Numbered from the stretch's first letter, positions 33,953 to 43,516 are shown. The stretch: DNA of 64,000 bases from Streptomyces sp. MNU76 (GCF_020982545.1 NZ_JAJKLK010000024.1:310001-374000); one strand, 5' to 3'. Notes: generated by a model not told the origin, from the sequence alone. Translations and numbers: made by a program.

Positions 33953-35455
33953 ATGACGGTGACAGAGGACGGCCCCGCGACCACGGACGAGGTCGTGTAC
34001 GGCCCCGGCATCGACCCGGACCGGCTCGCCGTGTGTCTCAGCGTGCTGGAGGAGCTCGACAAGCTGGACGTCGACCACCCGGACGCGATCGCCGTGCGCC
34101 GGGCGACCGCCGGCGTCTACCGCACGGTCAAGCAGCGCCGCCGCCAAGAACGCCGCGCCGCCAAGACCGCCCACGACAAGGCGGTCACCGAGGCCACGGC
34201 GACCGGCTCAGCCCAGCGCATCGACGACGAGACCGAGGGCATCCTGCCGTCGTCCGTCACGGAGGCGGGGAAGATCGCGGGGATACTCCAGCGCCCGCGC
34301 TCCTGCTACACCTGCAAGACCCGGTACGTGGAAGTCGACTACTTCTACCACCAGCTCTGTCAGGACTGCGCCGCCCTGAACCGCGCCAAGCGCGACGTCC
34401 GCGCCGACCTCACCGGCAAGCGCGCCCTGCTCACCGGTGGCCGCGCCAAGATCGGCATGTACATCGCCCTGCGCCTGCTGCGCGACGGCGCGCACACCAC
34501 GATCACCACCCGCTTCCCCAAGGACGCCATCCGCCGCTTCAAGGCCATGGACGACTCGGGGGACTGGATGCACCGGCTGGAGGTCGTCGGCATCGACCTG
34601 CGCGACCCGGCGCAGGCCGTCGCCCTCGCCGACCAGATTGCCGAGGCCGGCCCCCTCGACGTCCTCATCAACAACGCGACCCAGACCGTACGCCGGCTGC
34701 CCTCCGCGTACGCCGCCCTGGTGGACGGGGAGAGCGCCCCGCTGCCCGCCGGGGAGCTCCCCGCGCACCACGTCATCGGCGCCTTCAACTCCGGCGCCGT
34801 CGGTGATCTCGGCGGGCCCGCCGCGCTGCCCGTCGGCACCGGCGGCCTCGACGCGCAGCAGGTCGCCGACCTCGCCCTGGTCGCGGGCAACGCCAGCGTC
34901 GCCCGGCACCTCGACGGCACCGCCATCGACGCGGGCGGTCTCGTCCCCGACGTCGTCGACACCAACACCTGGGTGCAGACCATCGAGCAGATCTCGCCGG
35001 TGGAACTGCTGGAGACCCAGCTGTGCAACTACACGGCGCCCTTCATCCTGATCAGCAAGCTCCGCCCGGCCATGGCCGACGCCGCCCGCAAGGCGAGAAG
35101 CGGACGCGCGTACGTCGTGAACGTCTCGGCGATGGAAGGCGTCTTCGGCCGTGGCTACAAGGGCGCGGGGCACCCGAACACCAACGCAGCCAAGGCCGCG
35201 ATGAACATGGTCACGCGGACCAGCGCACAGGAGATGTTCCAGACCGACGGCATCCTCATGACCTCCGTCGACACCGGCTGGATCACCGACGAGCGCCCCC
35301 ACTTCGACAAGCTGCGCCTCGCCGACGAGGGCTTCCACGCCCCGCTCGACCTGGTGGACGGCGCGGCCCGCGTCTACGACCCCGTCGTCCGCGGCGAGCA
35401 GGGCGAGGACCTGTACGGCGTCTTCCTGAAGGACTACGCGCCCGGCAAGTGGTGA
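33953..35455 (+). CDS. SDR-family oxidoreductase with N-terminal zinc-ribbon segment
   Basis: A 500-residue protein. Residues about 1-105 are helical and charged (VKQRRRQERRAAKTAHDKAV). Residues about 115-145 hold SCYTCKTRYVEVDYFYHQLC and QDC, two CxxC pairs that could bind zinc. From about residue 155 a short-chain dehydrogenase Rossmann fold begins: KRALLTGGRAKIGMYIALRL (a TGGRxxIG variant of TGxxxGIG), VLINNATQTVRRL (NNA motif), then VVNVSAMEGVFGRGYKG and HPNTNAAKAAMNMVTRTSAQ, giving Ser, Tyr and Lys candidates. ATG 33953 is the chosen start. Its 3' end overlaps the convergent HD-type gene by 22 nt. The substrate is unknown. Confidence 0.8.
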   Translation: MTVTEDGPATTDEVVYGPGIDPDRLAVCLSVLEELDKLDVDHPDAIAVRRATAGVYRTVKQRRRQERRAAKTAHDKAVTEATATGSAQRIDDETEGILPSSVTEAGKIAGILQRPRSCYTCKTRYVEVDYFYHQLCQDCAALNRAKRDVRADLTGKRALLTGGRAKIGMYIALRLLRDGAHTTITTRFPKDAIRRFKAMDDSGDWMHRLEVVGIDLRDPAQAVALADQIAEAGPLDVLINNATQTVRRLPSAYAALVDGESAPLPAGELPAHHVIGAFNSGAVGDLGGPAALPVGTGGLDAQQVADLALVAGNASVARHLDGTAIDAGGLVPDVVDTNTWVQTIEQISPVELLETQLCNYTAPFILISKLRPAMADAARKARSGRAYVVNVSAMEGVFGRGYKGAGHPNTNAAKAAMNMVTRTSAQEMFQTDGILMTSVDTGWITDERPHFDKLRLADEGFHAPLDLVDGAARVYDPVVRGEQGEDLYGVFLKDYAPGKW

Positions 35456-35931
35456 GCCGCCCTCGCCCGGCCCGCCACCAGCTCCAGTACCGTCCGCCAG
35501 TCCTCCAGGACCCCGGCGTCCATGCCGGGGGTCCGGCCCGCCTCGTCCGCGTGCCGCAGGGCCAGCACGTCCTCGACGAGCGTGGCGTCCGCCCACCCGC
35601 CCGCGTGCAGCCGCACCAGATCGTCCGCGCCGAGGGCGTGCAGGCGTAGGAGCCGGGCCACCCGCTCGCCGAGCAGGGAGCGCACCGTGTCGGCGGCCAG
35701 GTCGGCGTGGCCGGTGTCGTCACCCGGACGGAGCAGCCGTCCGATGACGTGCACCAGGCCCGCCACCTGCAGTTCCTTGTCGGCGGGCCGGCCTCGGCGC
35801 AACAGCGCGGCGGTCTGCAGCGCGTGTTCGTACGGATCGACCGCGGTGCCCCCGCGGCGGTCCGCCGGCGGGCCGCCGCCCCGGCAGGCGTGCAGCAGGT
35901 CCATCAGCTCCTCGACGCCGCGCAGTTCCAT
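35434..35931 (-). CDS. HD-domain-like protein with degenerate metal motif
   Basis: A 165-residue protein that resembles small HD-superfamily phosphohydrolases: DPYEHALQTAALLRRGRPAD, then ELQVAGLVHVIGRLLRPGDD and DLAADTVRSLLGERVARLLR. Where HD proteins have LLHDIG, this has LVHVIG, so the metal-binding Asp is replaced by Val and catalysis is doubtful. ATG 35931 has GGGAGG at good distance; an upstream ATG at 35979 lacks one. It overlaps the SDR gene tail to tail. Confidence 0.65.
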   Translation of the reverse strand: MELRGVEELMDLLHACRGGGPPADRRGGTAVDPYEHALQTAALLRRGRPADKELQVAGLVHVIGRLLRPGDDTGHADLAADTVRSLLGERVARLLRLHALGADDLVRLHAGGWADATLVEDVLALRHADEAGRTPGMDAGVLEDWRTVLELVAGRARAAHHLPGA

Positions 35932-36427
35932 CCGCCGGTCCTCCCGAGTCCGCCCGCGAGAAATGCCGTTGCGACACATGAGCAGACCATGGTCGGCTTG
36001 CGATTCGGCCAACAGGACCTGAACTGCGTACCGGGCACGGCGATCCGATGGGTCGTCGGATCGGTGCGGGGGTCGAGTGCTGGGCCGAACGGGTGATGAG
36101 AAGTCGAACAAATGGGTCAAATTGCCCTAGGGTGGGGCTTGCTGGGCGCTGAACGACTCAAGACAGTTACCTCTTGTTTTCAGCCCCATCGAGCGGCCGC
36201 CCGCTCATTTGGTTACTCTGTACCGGACGGACAGCCTTATATGGGTCCCACCCACACCCACGGTCCGTCCCGGGACAAGCCGGTCACCACGGCCTGCTCT
36301 CATCTCCAGGCAATCCGGCGCCACCGCGTCCGAACTGACAACGACTCAGACCCGAGCGGACGTCAGGCGCTACAGCGGCAGGCTGGGCCGACGTCCCGAG
36401 GGTGACCCGACACATAAGGAGTGCGCG
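35932..36427. other. Intergenic region with promoters
   Basis: This 496-nt stretch between the HD-type gene (minus strand) and the small peptide gene (plus strand) has lower GC than its surroundings around 36080-36250 (for example AACAAATGGGTCAAATTGCC), which suggests divergent promoters. It leaves a leader of up to about 300 nt for the peptide gene. No RNA family was recognised. Confidence 0.45.
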
Positions 36428-36601
36428 GTGACACCAGAGAAGACGAATCGCGAGCCACGCCCCGAGGAACACACCGAGGGCGGCGGCCGGTCGAAGAAGG
36501 AGCTGGGCAGCCTGGACGTGTGGGCCAGGTCCGCACCGATCCGGCTGGCGGGCTACGAGGACGACCTCGCCGAGCCCCACATCCTGCCCAGCGTGGACTG
36601 A
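36428..36601 (+). CDS. Small conserved-looking peptide, function unknown
   Basis: A 57-residue frame from GTG 36428, with AAGGAG 8 nt upstream. The N-terminal half is strongly charged (PEKTNREPRPEEHTEGGG, RSKKEL), followed by GSLDVWARSAPIRLAGYEDD and LAEPHILPSVD at the end. There is no signal peptide or membrane helix. The leader-plus-core look invites the idea of a RiPP precursor, but no maturation enzyme lies nearby, so this is only a suggestion. I recall similar short proteins in other Streptomyces without function. Confidence 0.6.
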   Translation: MTPEKTNREPRPEEHTEGGGRSKKELGSLDVWARSAPIRLAGYEDDLAEPHILPSVD

Positions 36602-36625
36602 GCGGGGGCATCGCGATCGCCGTCT

Positions 36626-36654
36626 GCATGGGCGTGCCAGACTCACGCCCATGC
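36626..36654. promoter_or_regulatory. Inverted repeat overlapping a start codon
   Basis: GCATGGGCGTG (36626-36636) and CACGCCCATGC (36644-36654) form a perfect 11-bp stem with a 7-nt loop. The ATG of the next gene (36651-36653) lies in the right arm, so an mRNA hairpin would hide it; in DNA it could be an operator or a start-site palindrome. Confidence 0.45.
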
Positions 36655-37133
36655 AGATCAGAGAAGCCACCGCCGACGACTGGCCCGGCATCTGGCCGTT
36701 CTGGCACCGCGTCGTCGCCGCGGGCGAGACCTACACCTGGGACCCGGACACCTCCGAGGAAGCCGCCCGCGCCCTGTGGATGGCCCCCGCCAAGCGCGTG
36801 TACGTCGCCGAGGACGAGACCGGAACGCCGGTCGGCTCCGCCTACCTCACCCCCAACTACGGCGGCCCCGCGGCCCATATCGCCAACGCGGGCTTCATCG
36901 TCGACCCCGACCACGGCGGCCGCGGCATCGGCCGCGCCCTCGCCGCACACGTCCTCGCCGAGGCTGCGGCCCAGGGCTTCCGGGGCATGGTGTTCAACGC
37001 CGTCGTCGAGACCAATCCCGCCGTACGGCTCTGGACCTCGCTCGGCTTCACCGTCCTCGCCACCGTTCCGGACGCCTTCGAGCACCCGAAGGACGGCCTG
37101 GTGGGACTGCACATCATGTACAAGGCACTGTGA
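36651..37133 (+). CDS. GNAT-family N-acetyltransferase (phosphinothricin-acetyltransferase-like)
   Basis: A 160-residue GNAT enzyme: MQIREATADDWPGIWPFWHR, then GSAYLTPNYGGPAAHIANAG, then FIVDPDHGGRGIGRALAAHV with the acetyl-CoA loop GGRGIG, and VVETNPAVRLWTSLGFTVL as motif B. The acceptor is not known. No Shine-Dalgarno precedes ATG 36651, and the start lies in a hairpin, so translation may be leaderless or controlled. It ends in HIMYKAL, typical of the family. Confidence 0.88.
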   Translation: MQIREATADDWPGIWPFWHRVVAAGETYTWDPDTSEEAARALWMAPAKRVYVAEDETGTPVGSAYLTPNYGGPAAHIANAGFIVDPDHGGRGIGRALAAHVLAEAAAQGFRGMVFNAVVETNPAVRLWTSLGFTVLATVPDAFEHPKDGLVGLHIMYKAL

Positions 37134-37189
37134 CGAGACCGGTCACGTCCGTCCGGAAGGCGCCGTTTCGTGGCCGGTTCCATGTGCCT

Positions 37190-38551
37190 CTACCGATCCA
37201 GCCGGTCGACCGGTGCCGTCCGTGACCAGGGGTTCAGTTCCTCCAACCGGCCCGCCACCGACAGGAGTTCGAGTTCGCTGCCCGGGCGGCCCACCAACTG
37301 CACCGCGCACGGCGCCCCCGAGGGCAGCGTGCCGAACGGGACGGACATCGCAGGCCAGCCCGTGAGGTTCCACGGCGGGGTCAGCGGTGAGTAGTTGGTG
37401 TTCACCAGCAGATTGCGCAGCCACCCCCGCTCGTGCCAGTTCGCGGCGGCCGGCCCGCGCCGGGCGAGCGCCGGGGTGAGGAGCACGTCGTGCTCGGCGA
37501 AGAACGGCTCCATGCGCCGGCGCAACTGCTCCCGGCGGTCGCCCGCGCGCACCCCTTTCAGGAAGCGCCGCCCCACGGCCGCGTGCACCCGCGTGCGCCG
37601 GGTGAGCAACCGCGGATCGAGGCCCTCCGCGTCCACCGCCGTCCCCGCGGTCCAGTGCGCCAGCGAGGTCGTGCCCAGCCAGAGGGGATACGGCGGATCG
37701 GCCCGCCGTACCGTCAGCCCGGCCCCGGCCAGCATCTCGGCGGCCCGGCGCGCGGCATCGGCGTACGTGCGCGTGACGGTCACGCCGACCAGGGGGCTGC
37801 GCACGGACACGGCGATGCTCGGCGCGGGCGGCGCGGATCCGGGCGGGGCTGCGGCGGCCGTGCCCGCCAGTACCCCGAACATCAGCCGGGCGTCCTCGAC
37901 CGTCGTCGCGAGCGGCCCGTTCTCGGACATGCCGAACCAGTCGCCGTGCCCGATGTCCGCCGGGACGACACCGAAGCCCGGCTTGAGGCCGAGCACCCCG
38001 CAGTTCGCGGCCGGTATCCGCAGCGAGCCCATGCCGTCGTTGCCCAGGGCCAGTGGCACCAGCCCGCCGGCGACGGCGGCCGCGCTGCCGCCCGAGGAGC
38101 CACCGGTGGTGCGCGAGGTGTCCCAGGGGTTGCGGGCGGTGCCGTGCACGCCGTCGGTGGTGCCGAAGACACACAGCTCGGGGACGTTCGTGAGCCCCAC
38201 GACCACGGCGCCCGCCGCCCGCAGCCGGGCCACGGTCACATGGTCCTCCCCGGCCGGCGTCCCTGAGGTCGCGGCGGACCCGTTCCGGGTGGACTCGCCC
38301 CGCACGGCGAGGTTGTCCTTGATCGCCACCGGTACGCCCGCCAGGGGCAGTTCGGCCAGATCGGCCCGGCCGGCCACCTCGTCGGCCTCCGCCAGGGCCG
38401 CCTCCGCCCGGACCGTGCGGAACGCCCCGACCCGCCCGTCCAGGGCCTGGATCCGCGCCAGATGCTCCGCCACCACCTCACGCGGCGTGGCCCGCTTCTC
38501 CCGTGCAGCGGCGGCTATCTCGACGGCGGTCCGGCCGACCCAGCTGGTCAC
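37190..38551 (-). CDS. Amidase-signature family hydrolase
   Basis: A 453-residue amidase with the Ser-cisSer-Lys triad: Lys78 in VPVAIKDN and the serine loop TTGGSSGGSAAAVA at about 148-161, with the family's NPWDTSRT just before. The C-terminal part ends in LTGWPAMSVPFGTLPSGAPC and AVQLVGRPGSELELLSVAG. The family cleaves a wide range of amides; the target here cannot be named. Start is a GTG at 38551 (VTSWVGRTAVEIAA). It stands alone on the minus strand. Confidence 0.9.
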   Translation of the reverse strand: MTSWVGRTAVEIAAAAREKRATPREVVAEHLARIQALDGRVGAFRTVRAEAALAEADEVAGRADLAELPLAGVPVAIKDNLAVRGESTRNGSAATSGTPAGEDHVTVARLRAAGAVVVGLTNVPELCVFGTTDGVHGTARNPWDTSRTTGGSSGGSAAAVAGGLVPLALGNDGMGSLRIPAANCGVLGLKPGFGVVPADIGHGDWFGMSENGPLATTVEDARLMFGVLAGTAAAAPPGSAPPAPSIAVSVRSPLVGVTVTRTYADAARRAAEMLAGAGLTVRRADPPYPLWLGTTSLAHWTAGTAVDAEGLDPRLLTRRTRVHAAVGRRFLKGVRAGDRREQLRRRMEPFFAEHDVLLTPALARRGPAAANWHERGWLRNLLVNTNYSPLTPPWNLTGWPAMSVPFGTLPSGAPCAVQLVGRPGSELELLSVAGRLEELNPWSRTAPVDRLDR

Positions 38552-38698
38552 GGGCGCTCCCTGGCGGTGTCGTGCGCGTCGGTTCGTACGCGACGGAGAG
38601 GCGTACTCGTGAGTAGTGATCGAGTACGCCCAGCACTGTGCCCTGTGGGGCGGCCCCGCGTCGAGAGGCCGCCGTGAAGAAGTCCGTGCCCGGCCCGG

Positions 38699-40123
38699 TC
38701 AGGGGTTGCGCGCGGGCGACGCGGCCAGCCGCGTCGGGGGCAGGAACTCCCGTACGTACGTCCGCTCCCAGCACGCTCCCGTCTCCCGCAGCTCACGCCA
38801 GGTCGTGTAGCGGTAGCGGAAGAGGCGGGCGCGGACGAAGCGCGGCGGGGCGTCGGCGGGGAAGGGGGAGCGGCGCAGCAGGCGGAGCGTGTCGCGGTCG
38901 TTCTCCAGAAGGCGTTCCACCAGGGCGCCGAACCAGGAGCCGGCGTACGCCGGGGAGAGCGCGGCGAACCACATCAGCCAGTCGAGCCGCAGATGGTACG
39001 GGGCGAACTGGCGGGGCCAGCGCCGTGGATCACCCGGCTTGCCCCGGAACTCGTACTCCCGCCATTCGGAGCCCTCGCGCGGTACGTCGTCCGCCGTGCC
39101 CTCCACCACCACCTCGTACCGCACCCGGCTGACGCTGCCGAAGGCCCCGTAGGTGTTGACCAGGTGCAACGGGTCGAAGGAGCGGTTCATGACCTGGCGG
39201 CGGGAGATCATGTTGCGGACCGGGTGGTAGCTGAGCCCGAGGATCAGCGCGGCGACGGCGAACACGATGACCGTGTACCAGAGGGGCGGGCCGGGGGTGT
39301 CCCCCGCGCCCGTGCCGAAATCGACGGCGGACAGGGCCAGCACGATGGTGATCCAGTTCAGCCAGGCGAAGTTGCCGGAGAGCACCAGCCACAGCTGGGT
39401 CGCGATCATCAGCGCGGCGGCGGCCGTCGCGATCGGCTGCGGGGTGAAGAGCAGGAACGGGACCACGAGCTGGGTGACGTGGTTGGCGGCCACCTCGACG
39501 CGGTGGAACGGCTTGGGGAGGTGGTGGAAGAACCAGCTGAGCGGGCCGGGCATCGGCTGGGTCTCGTGGTGGTGGTCGAGGCAGGTGAGCTTCCGCCAGC
39601 ACTCGTCGCCGCGCATCTTGATCAGCCCGGCCCCGAACTCGACGCGGAAGAGCACCCAGCGCAGCAGGAACAGCACGACGACCGGCGGCGCCACCTCGTC
39701 GTTTCCGAGGAAGACGGCCAGGAAACCGACCTCCAGCAGCAGCGACTCCCAGCCGAAGGAGTACCAGGTCTGGCCGACGTTCACGATCGACAGGTACATC
39801 GCCCACGGCACGAACCACAGCACCATGCCCGCCCAGAGCGGCAGCAGCGAGTCCAGCCCGGCGACCAGCGCCACGGACACCGCGCAGCCCGTCCAGGCCC
39901 ACGCCGCGTAGAAACGGTCCGAGTAGTGGCGGTGGAACACGCTCGGCGCATGCCGGAACGGCACCCGCTCGACGAAACGGGGCACCGGCAGCATGCCCCG
40001 CTCGCCGATCAGCGCGCGGAACTGCAGGGCCGCTCCCAGGAAGGCGACCACATAGATCACGGCCAGGGAGCGCTGGAAGAGCAGTCGGCTCAGCCAGAGG
40101 TCGGGTGCGGTGAACCAGTCCAC
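38699..40123 (-). CDS. Lipase maturation factor family membrane protein
   Basis: About 474 residues with roughly eight hydrophobic helices, first at LLFQRSLAVIYVVAFLGAAL. Signature pieces are NVGQTWYSFGWESLLLEVGF, then LLRWVLFRVEFGAGLIKMRG and TQPMPGPLSWFFHHLPKPFH, all typical of LMF1-like proteins, and the soluble end RRWPRQFAPYHLRLDWLMWF. In animals LMF1 helps fold lipases; the bacterial role is unknown. GTG 40123 (VDWFTAPDLW) agrees with the family start; a TTG at 40192 would add 23 residues. It is divergent from the SpoIIE-type gene. Confidence 0.85.
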   Translation of the reverse strand: MDWFTAPDLWLSRLLFQRSLAVIYVVAFLGAALQFRALIGERGMLPVPRFVERVPFRHAPSVFHRHYSDRFYAAWAWTGCAVSVALVAGLDSLLPLWAGMVLWFVPWAMYLSIVNVGQTWYSFGWESLLLEVGFLAVFLGNDEVAPPVVVLFLLRWVLFRVEFGAGLIKMRGDECWRKLTCLDHHHETQPMPGPLSWFFHHLPKPFHRVEVAANHVTQLVVPFLLFTPQPIATAAAALMIATQLWLVLSGNFAWLNWITIVLALSAVDFGTGAGDTPGPPLWYTVIVFAVAALILGLSYHPVRNMISRRQVMNRSFDPLHLVNTYGAFGSVSRVRYEVVVEGTADDVPREGSEWREYEFRGKPGDPRRWPRQFAPYHLRLDWLMWFAALSPAYAGSWFGALVERLLENDRDTLRLLRRSPFPADAPPRFVRARLFRYRYTTWRELRETGACWERTYVREFLPPTRLAASPARNP

Positions 40124-40211
40124 GCTACCGACGATAGTGAGCGCGTCGAGGTCCGGTCCGATATCGATCCCTCCACTCGAATAATCGGGCAAATACTGTC
40201 AAAGTGGCCCC

Positions 40212-42294
40212 ATGGTTGATCGGGGAGCGAGCGACTCGGACGTCCCGGACGACTGGCTCTCCCACCCGGACCCCGTCCTGGCGCTCAACCTCATGGGCAC
40301 CTTCGACTGGGACCTCGACGCCGGTGCGTTCCACATGGACGCCAAGGCCCACGAGATCTTCGACGTGCGCCCGGAGGAGTACGACGGCAGACCCGAGAGC
40401 CTGTCCGGGCGGGTGCCCCCGATGGAGGGTTACAGACTCGACGCCCTCGTCTCGCAGGCCCTCAAGGACGGCAGCGAGAACTACGGCGCCTACTTCCGCA
40501 TTCGGCTGCGCGACGGCACCCTGCGCTGGACGCACACCCAGGGCTACATCCGCCGCGACGCCACGGGGCGCCCGTACCGGGTCATCGGCATCGTGCGCGA
40601 CGCCACCCGTGAACTGGACGAGATCGGCTCCCGCACCGAGCAGGCCGCCCTCGACGAGGTCCGCAGCAGACAGGCCAACGTCGTTCAGGTCATCACGGCC
40701 GCCCTGGCCCACGCCCGGACCGTGCAGGACGTGATCGACGTCCTGGAGGACACCGACGGGCTCACCCACCTCGGCGCGACCAGCCTCGTCATGGGCCTGG
40801 TGGAGGCCGGACGCGTCCGGATGGTCGCCGCCGGCCCCGAGGACAGCTATGTGCCGGGCACCCGGATCACCCGCCTCGACGTGAAGTACCCGATGAACGA
40901 GGTCGTACGGCACCTCGCCCCACACTTCATCGAGTCACCGGAGGAGTTCGCCGAGTCCTATCCGCTGCTGTGGCCGCACATCACCGACCTCAAGATCACC
41001 TCGGCCGCCTATCTGCCGCTGATCGTGCAGGCCCGCCCCATCGGGGCCATGGGACTGCTCTACAACGACCGGCGCGGCTTCACCTCCGAGGAACGCGACA
41101 TCCTCATCGCGCTCGGCAGCAGCATCGCCCAGAGCCTCCAGCGGGCCATGTTCTACGAGCAGGAGAAGGACCTCGCCGAGGGGCTCCAGCAGGCCATGCT
41201 GCCCCGGTCCATCCCCAGCGTCCCGGGCGCCGACGTCGCCGTCCGCTACCGCGCCGCGTCCTTCGGGGGCTCGCTCGGCCGGGACATCGGCGGCGACTGG
41301 TACGACCTGATCCCCCTGCCGGGCGGGCGTGTCGGCGCGGTCATCGGTGACGTCCAGGGCCACGACACACACGCCGCGGCCGTCATGGGGCAGCTGCGCA
41401 TCGTCCTGAAGGCCTACGCCACCGAGGGCCACACCCCGGCCACCGTGATGGCCCGCGCCTCCGCCTTCCTCCACGAACTCGACACCGACCGCTTCGCGAC
41501 CTGTCTGTACGCGGAGGCCGACCTGTCCACCGGGGTGGTCCAGGTCGTCCGGGCCGGCCACATCGACCCGCTGATGCGGCACACCGACGGCTCCTGCCAC
41601 CGGGTCGCCGTGGAAGGGGGGCTGCCACTCGGGCTGTCCGCGGAGTTCGGCGGCCTGGAGTACCCCGTCAGCACGGTCGAGATGTTTCCCGGACAGACGT
41701 TGCTGCTCTGCACCGACGGCCTCATCGAACAGCCCGGCGCCGACCTCGACGACGGCATGCGGACGCTGAGGACGCTGATCGCCACCGGCCCCGAAGACGT
41801 CGACGATCTCGCGGACCGGCTGATCGACGTGGCGGAGGAACGGGGCGGCGACGACGACGTGGCCCTCCTGCTGCTGCGCCGTCGCAGCCGCACCGCGGAG
41901 CCCGGCGGGCGGCTCCAGCAGCATGTCGCGCCGGGCGATCCGGAGGCGCTCACCGAGGCGCGGCACATGATCGGCGCGGCGGTCCGCACGTGGGGCGCGC
42001 GGGATCGGGCCGACGAGATCGAACTCGTCGCCGACGAGCTGATCACCAACGCGCTCATGCACACGGAGGGCTCCGCGATCGTGACGCTGCGGGCCCTCGC
42101 GGGATCCGAACGGCGGTTGCGGGTGGAGGTCGAGGACTCCTCCAGCGCGCTGCCGCGGCGGCGCGAGGGGGGGAGGCGGGGGTGTCGGGGAGGGGGTTGC
42201 TGTTGGTGGACCGCTTGACGGATGTATGGGGGTGGAGGCGCGGGGTGGGGGCAAGTGCGTGTGGTGCGAGTTCGTGCTGCCGGGCGCGTCATAG
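40212..42294 (+). pseudogene. PAS-GAF-SpoIIE phosphatase-HATPase regulator; frame changes near the 3' end as sequenced
   Basis: The intact part (to about 42160) carries a PAS domain (FDWDLDAGAFHMDAKAHEIF), a GAF domain (about 145-310), a PP2C/SpoIIE domain with SLGRDIGGDWYDLIPLPGGR, IGDVQGHDTHAAAVM and GGDDDVALLLL, and the start of an RsbW-like ATPase domain (ELVADELITNALMHTEG). Two single-base losses in G-runs (about 42168-42175 and 42228-42233) split the end. Restored, it would read VSGRGLLLVDRLTDVWG, then GGGKCVWCEFVLPGAS and stop at 42292-42294, completing the ATPase glycine loop. Such proteins control sigma or anti-sigma partners by phosphorylation. Core-genome placement suggests indel errors. 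Confidence 0.85.
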
Positions 42295-42326
42295 CGCGGG
42301 GGTGCGGTGCGTGGGCGGGTCCGGCT

Positions 42327-42489
42327 CCGGTGGGGCTTCTCGCGCAGTTCCCCGCGCCCCTGAAAACAGGGGCCCCGTGCTTTCATCCCGCAGCCCCGTG
42401 CTCTTTCAGGGCCGCCGGTCCGTGGTCTTCCAGACCCGCAGGGCCTGGTCTTCTAGGGGCGTGGGGAACTGCGCGAGAAGCCCCACCGG
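42327..42489. repeat. Dispersed inverted repeat, family A, copy 2
   Basis: The same 35-nt arms as the copy at 33716-33856 (CCGGTGGGGCTTC...CGCGCCCCT at 42327-42361 and its complement at 42455-42489, with one base changed in the right arm). The spacer is longer (93 nt) and contains several degenerate AGGGCC/CCGTG pieces. It follows the phosphatase gene and precedes mutM. Confidence 0.75.
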
Positions 42490-42563
42490 GTAGGCGGTCG
42501 ACAACGCACCCACCCGCACCCACCCCACCCGCACCCGGCGGAGCCTGCAGGCACTCTGGACGT

Positions 42564-43433
42564 ATGCCCGAATTGCCCGAGGTGGAGGCTCTCCGGGACT
42601 TCCTGGTCGGCAAGATCGTCGGTCATGAGGTCGTCCGCGTGCTGCCCGTGGCCATCAGCGTGCTGAAGACGTACGACCCGCCCCTGAGCGCCTTCGAGGG
42701 TCGGGAGGTCACCGGCGTACGCCGGCACGGGAAGTTCCTCGACCTGGCGGCGAACGACGGCGAGCTGCACCTCGTCACGCATCTGGCGCGGGCCGGCTGG
42801 CTCCAGTGGAAGGACCGGCTGCCGGACGGACCGCCGAGACCCGGAGGCAGGAGCCCGCTCGCGATGCGGGTCGCGCTGGAGACCGGCGAGGGCTTCGACC
42901 TCACCGAGGCCGGGACGCAGAAGCGGCTCGCGGTCCATCTCGTACGGGACCCGGCGGAGGTGCCGGGCATCGCCCGGCTCGGCCCGGACCCGCTCGCCGC
43001 CGATTTCGACGTGACCCGCTTCGCCGGGCTGCTCGCGGGGGAGCGGCGGCAGATCAAGGGCGCGCTGCGGGACCAGAGCCTGATCGCGGGCATCGGGAAC
43101 GCGTACAGCGACGAGATCCTGCACGCCGCGAAGATGTCGCCCTTCAAGCTGGCCTCGTCGCTCAAGCCGGAGGAGGTCCGCCACCTCCACGAGGCGCTGC
43201 GCGTCACGCTCGCCGAGGCCGTCGAGCGCTCCCGGGGGCTGGCGGCCGGAAAGCTGAAGGCGGAGAAGAAGAGCGGGCTCCGGGTCCACGGCCGTACGGG
43301 GGAGCCGTGCCCGGTGTGCGGTGACACGGTCCGGGAGGTCTCCTTCAGCGACTCCTCGCTGCAGTACTGCCCGACCTGTCAGACGGGAGGCAAGCCCCTC
43401 GCCGACCGACGGTTGTCCCGGTTGCTCAAGTAG
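42564..43433 (+). CDS. mutM: Fpg/Nei-family DNA glycosylase
   Basis: A base-excision repair enzyme that removes oxidised purines and cuts the abasic site. The 289-residue protein begins MPELPEVEALRDFL, with the catalytic Pro2-Glu3 after Met removal. The helix-two-turn-helix block IKGALRDQSLIAGIGNAYSD is typical. The C-terminal zinc finger has two Cys pairs: CPVCGDTVREVSFSDSSLQY and CPTC. The segment LKAEKKSGLRVHGRTGEPC matches the Streptomyces subgroup. ATG 42564 follows the repeat region; the ribosome site is weak. Fpg versus Nei function cannot be separated from sequence alone. Confidence 0.85.
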   Translation: MPELPEVEALRDFLVGKIVGHEVVRVLPVAISVLKTYDPPLSAFEGREVTGVRRHGKFLDLAANDGELHLVTHLARAGWLQWKDRLPDGPPRPGGRSPLAMRVALETGEGFDLTEAGTQKRLAVHLVRDPAEVPGIARLGPDPLAADFDVTRFAGLLAGERRQIKGALRDQSLIAGIGNAYSDEILHAAKMSPFKLASSLKPEEVRHLHEALRVTLAEAVERSRGLAAGKLKAEKKSGLRVHGRTGEPCPVCGDTVREVSFSDSSLQYCPTCQTGGKPLADRRLSRLLK

Positions 43434-43516
43434 TCCTGATCGACCGCTCGAACAGCCCGGAACCCGCGTCGGCCATGATCCGCAACCATTGAAGGTGCAG
43501 ACCAATGCGGCGCAGT

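Noticed and set aside
40120..40211. TTGACA-like promoter for the lipase maturation factor gene
   Set aside because: TTGACA occurs on the minus strand, but no -10 hexamer lies at 16-18 nt, so it was not called.
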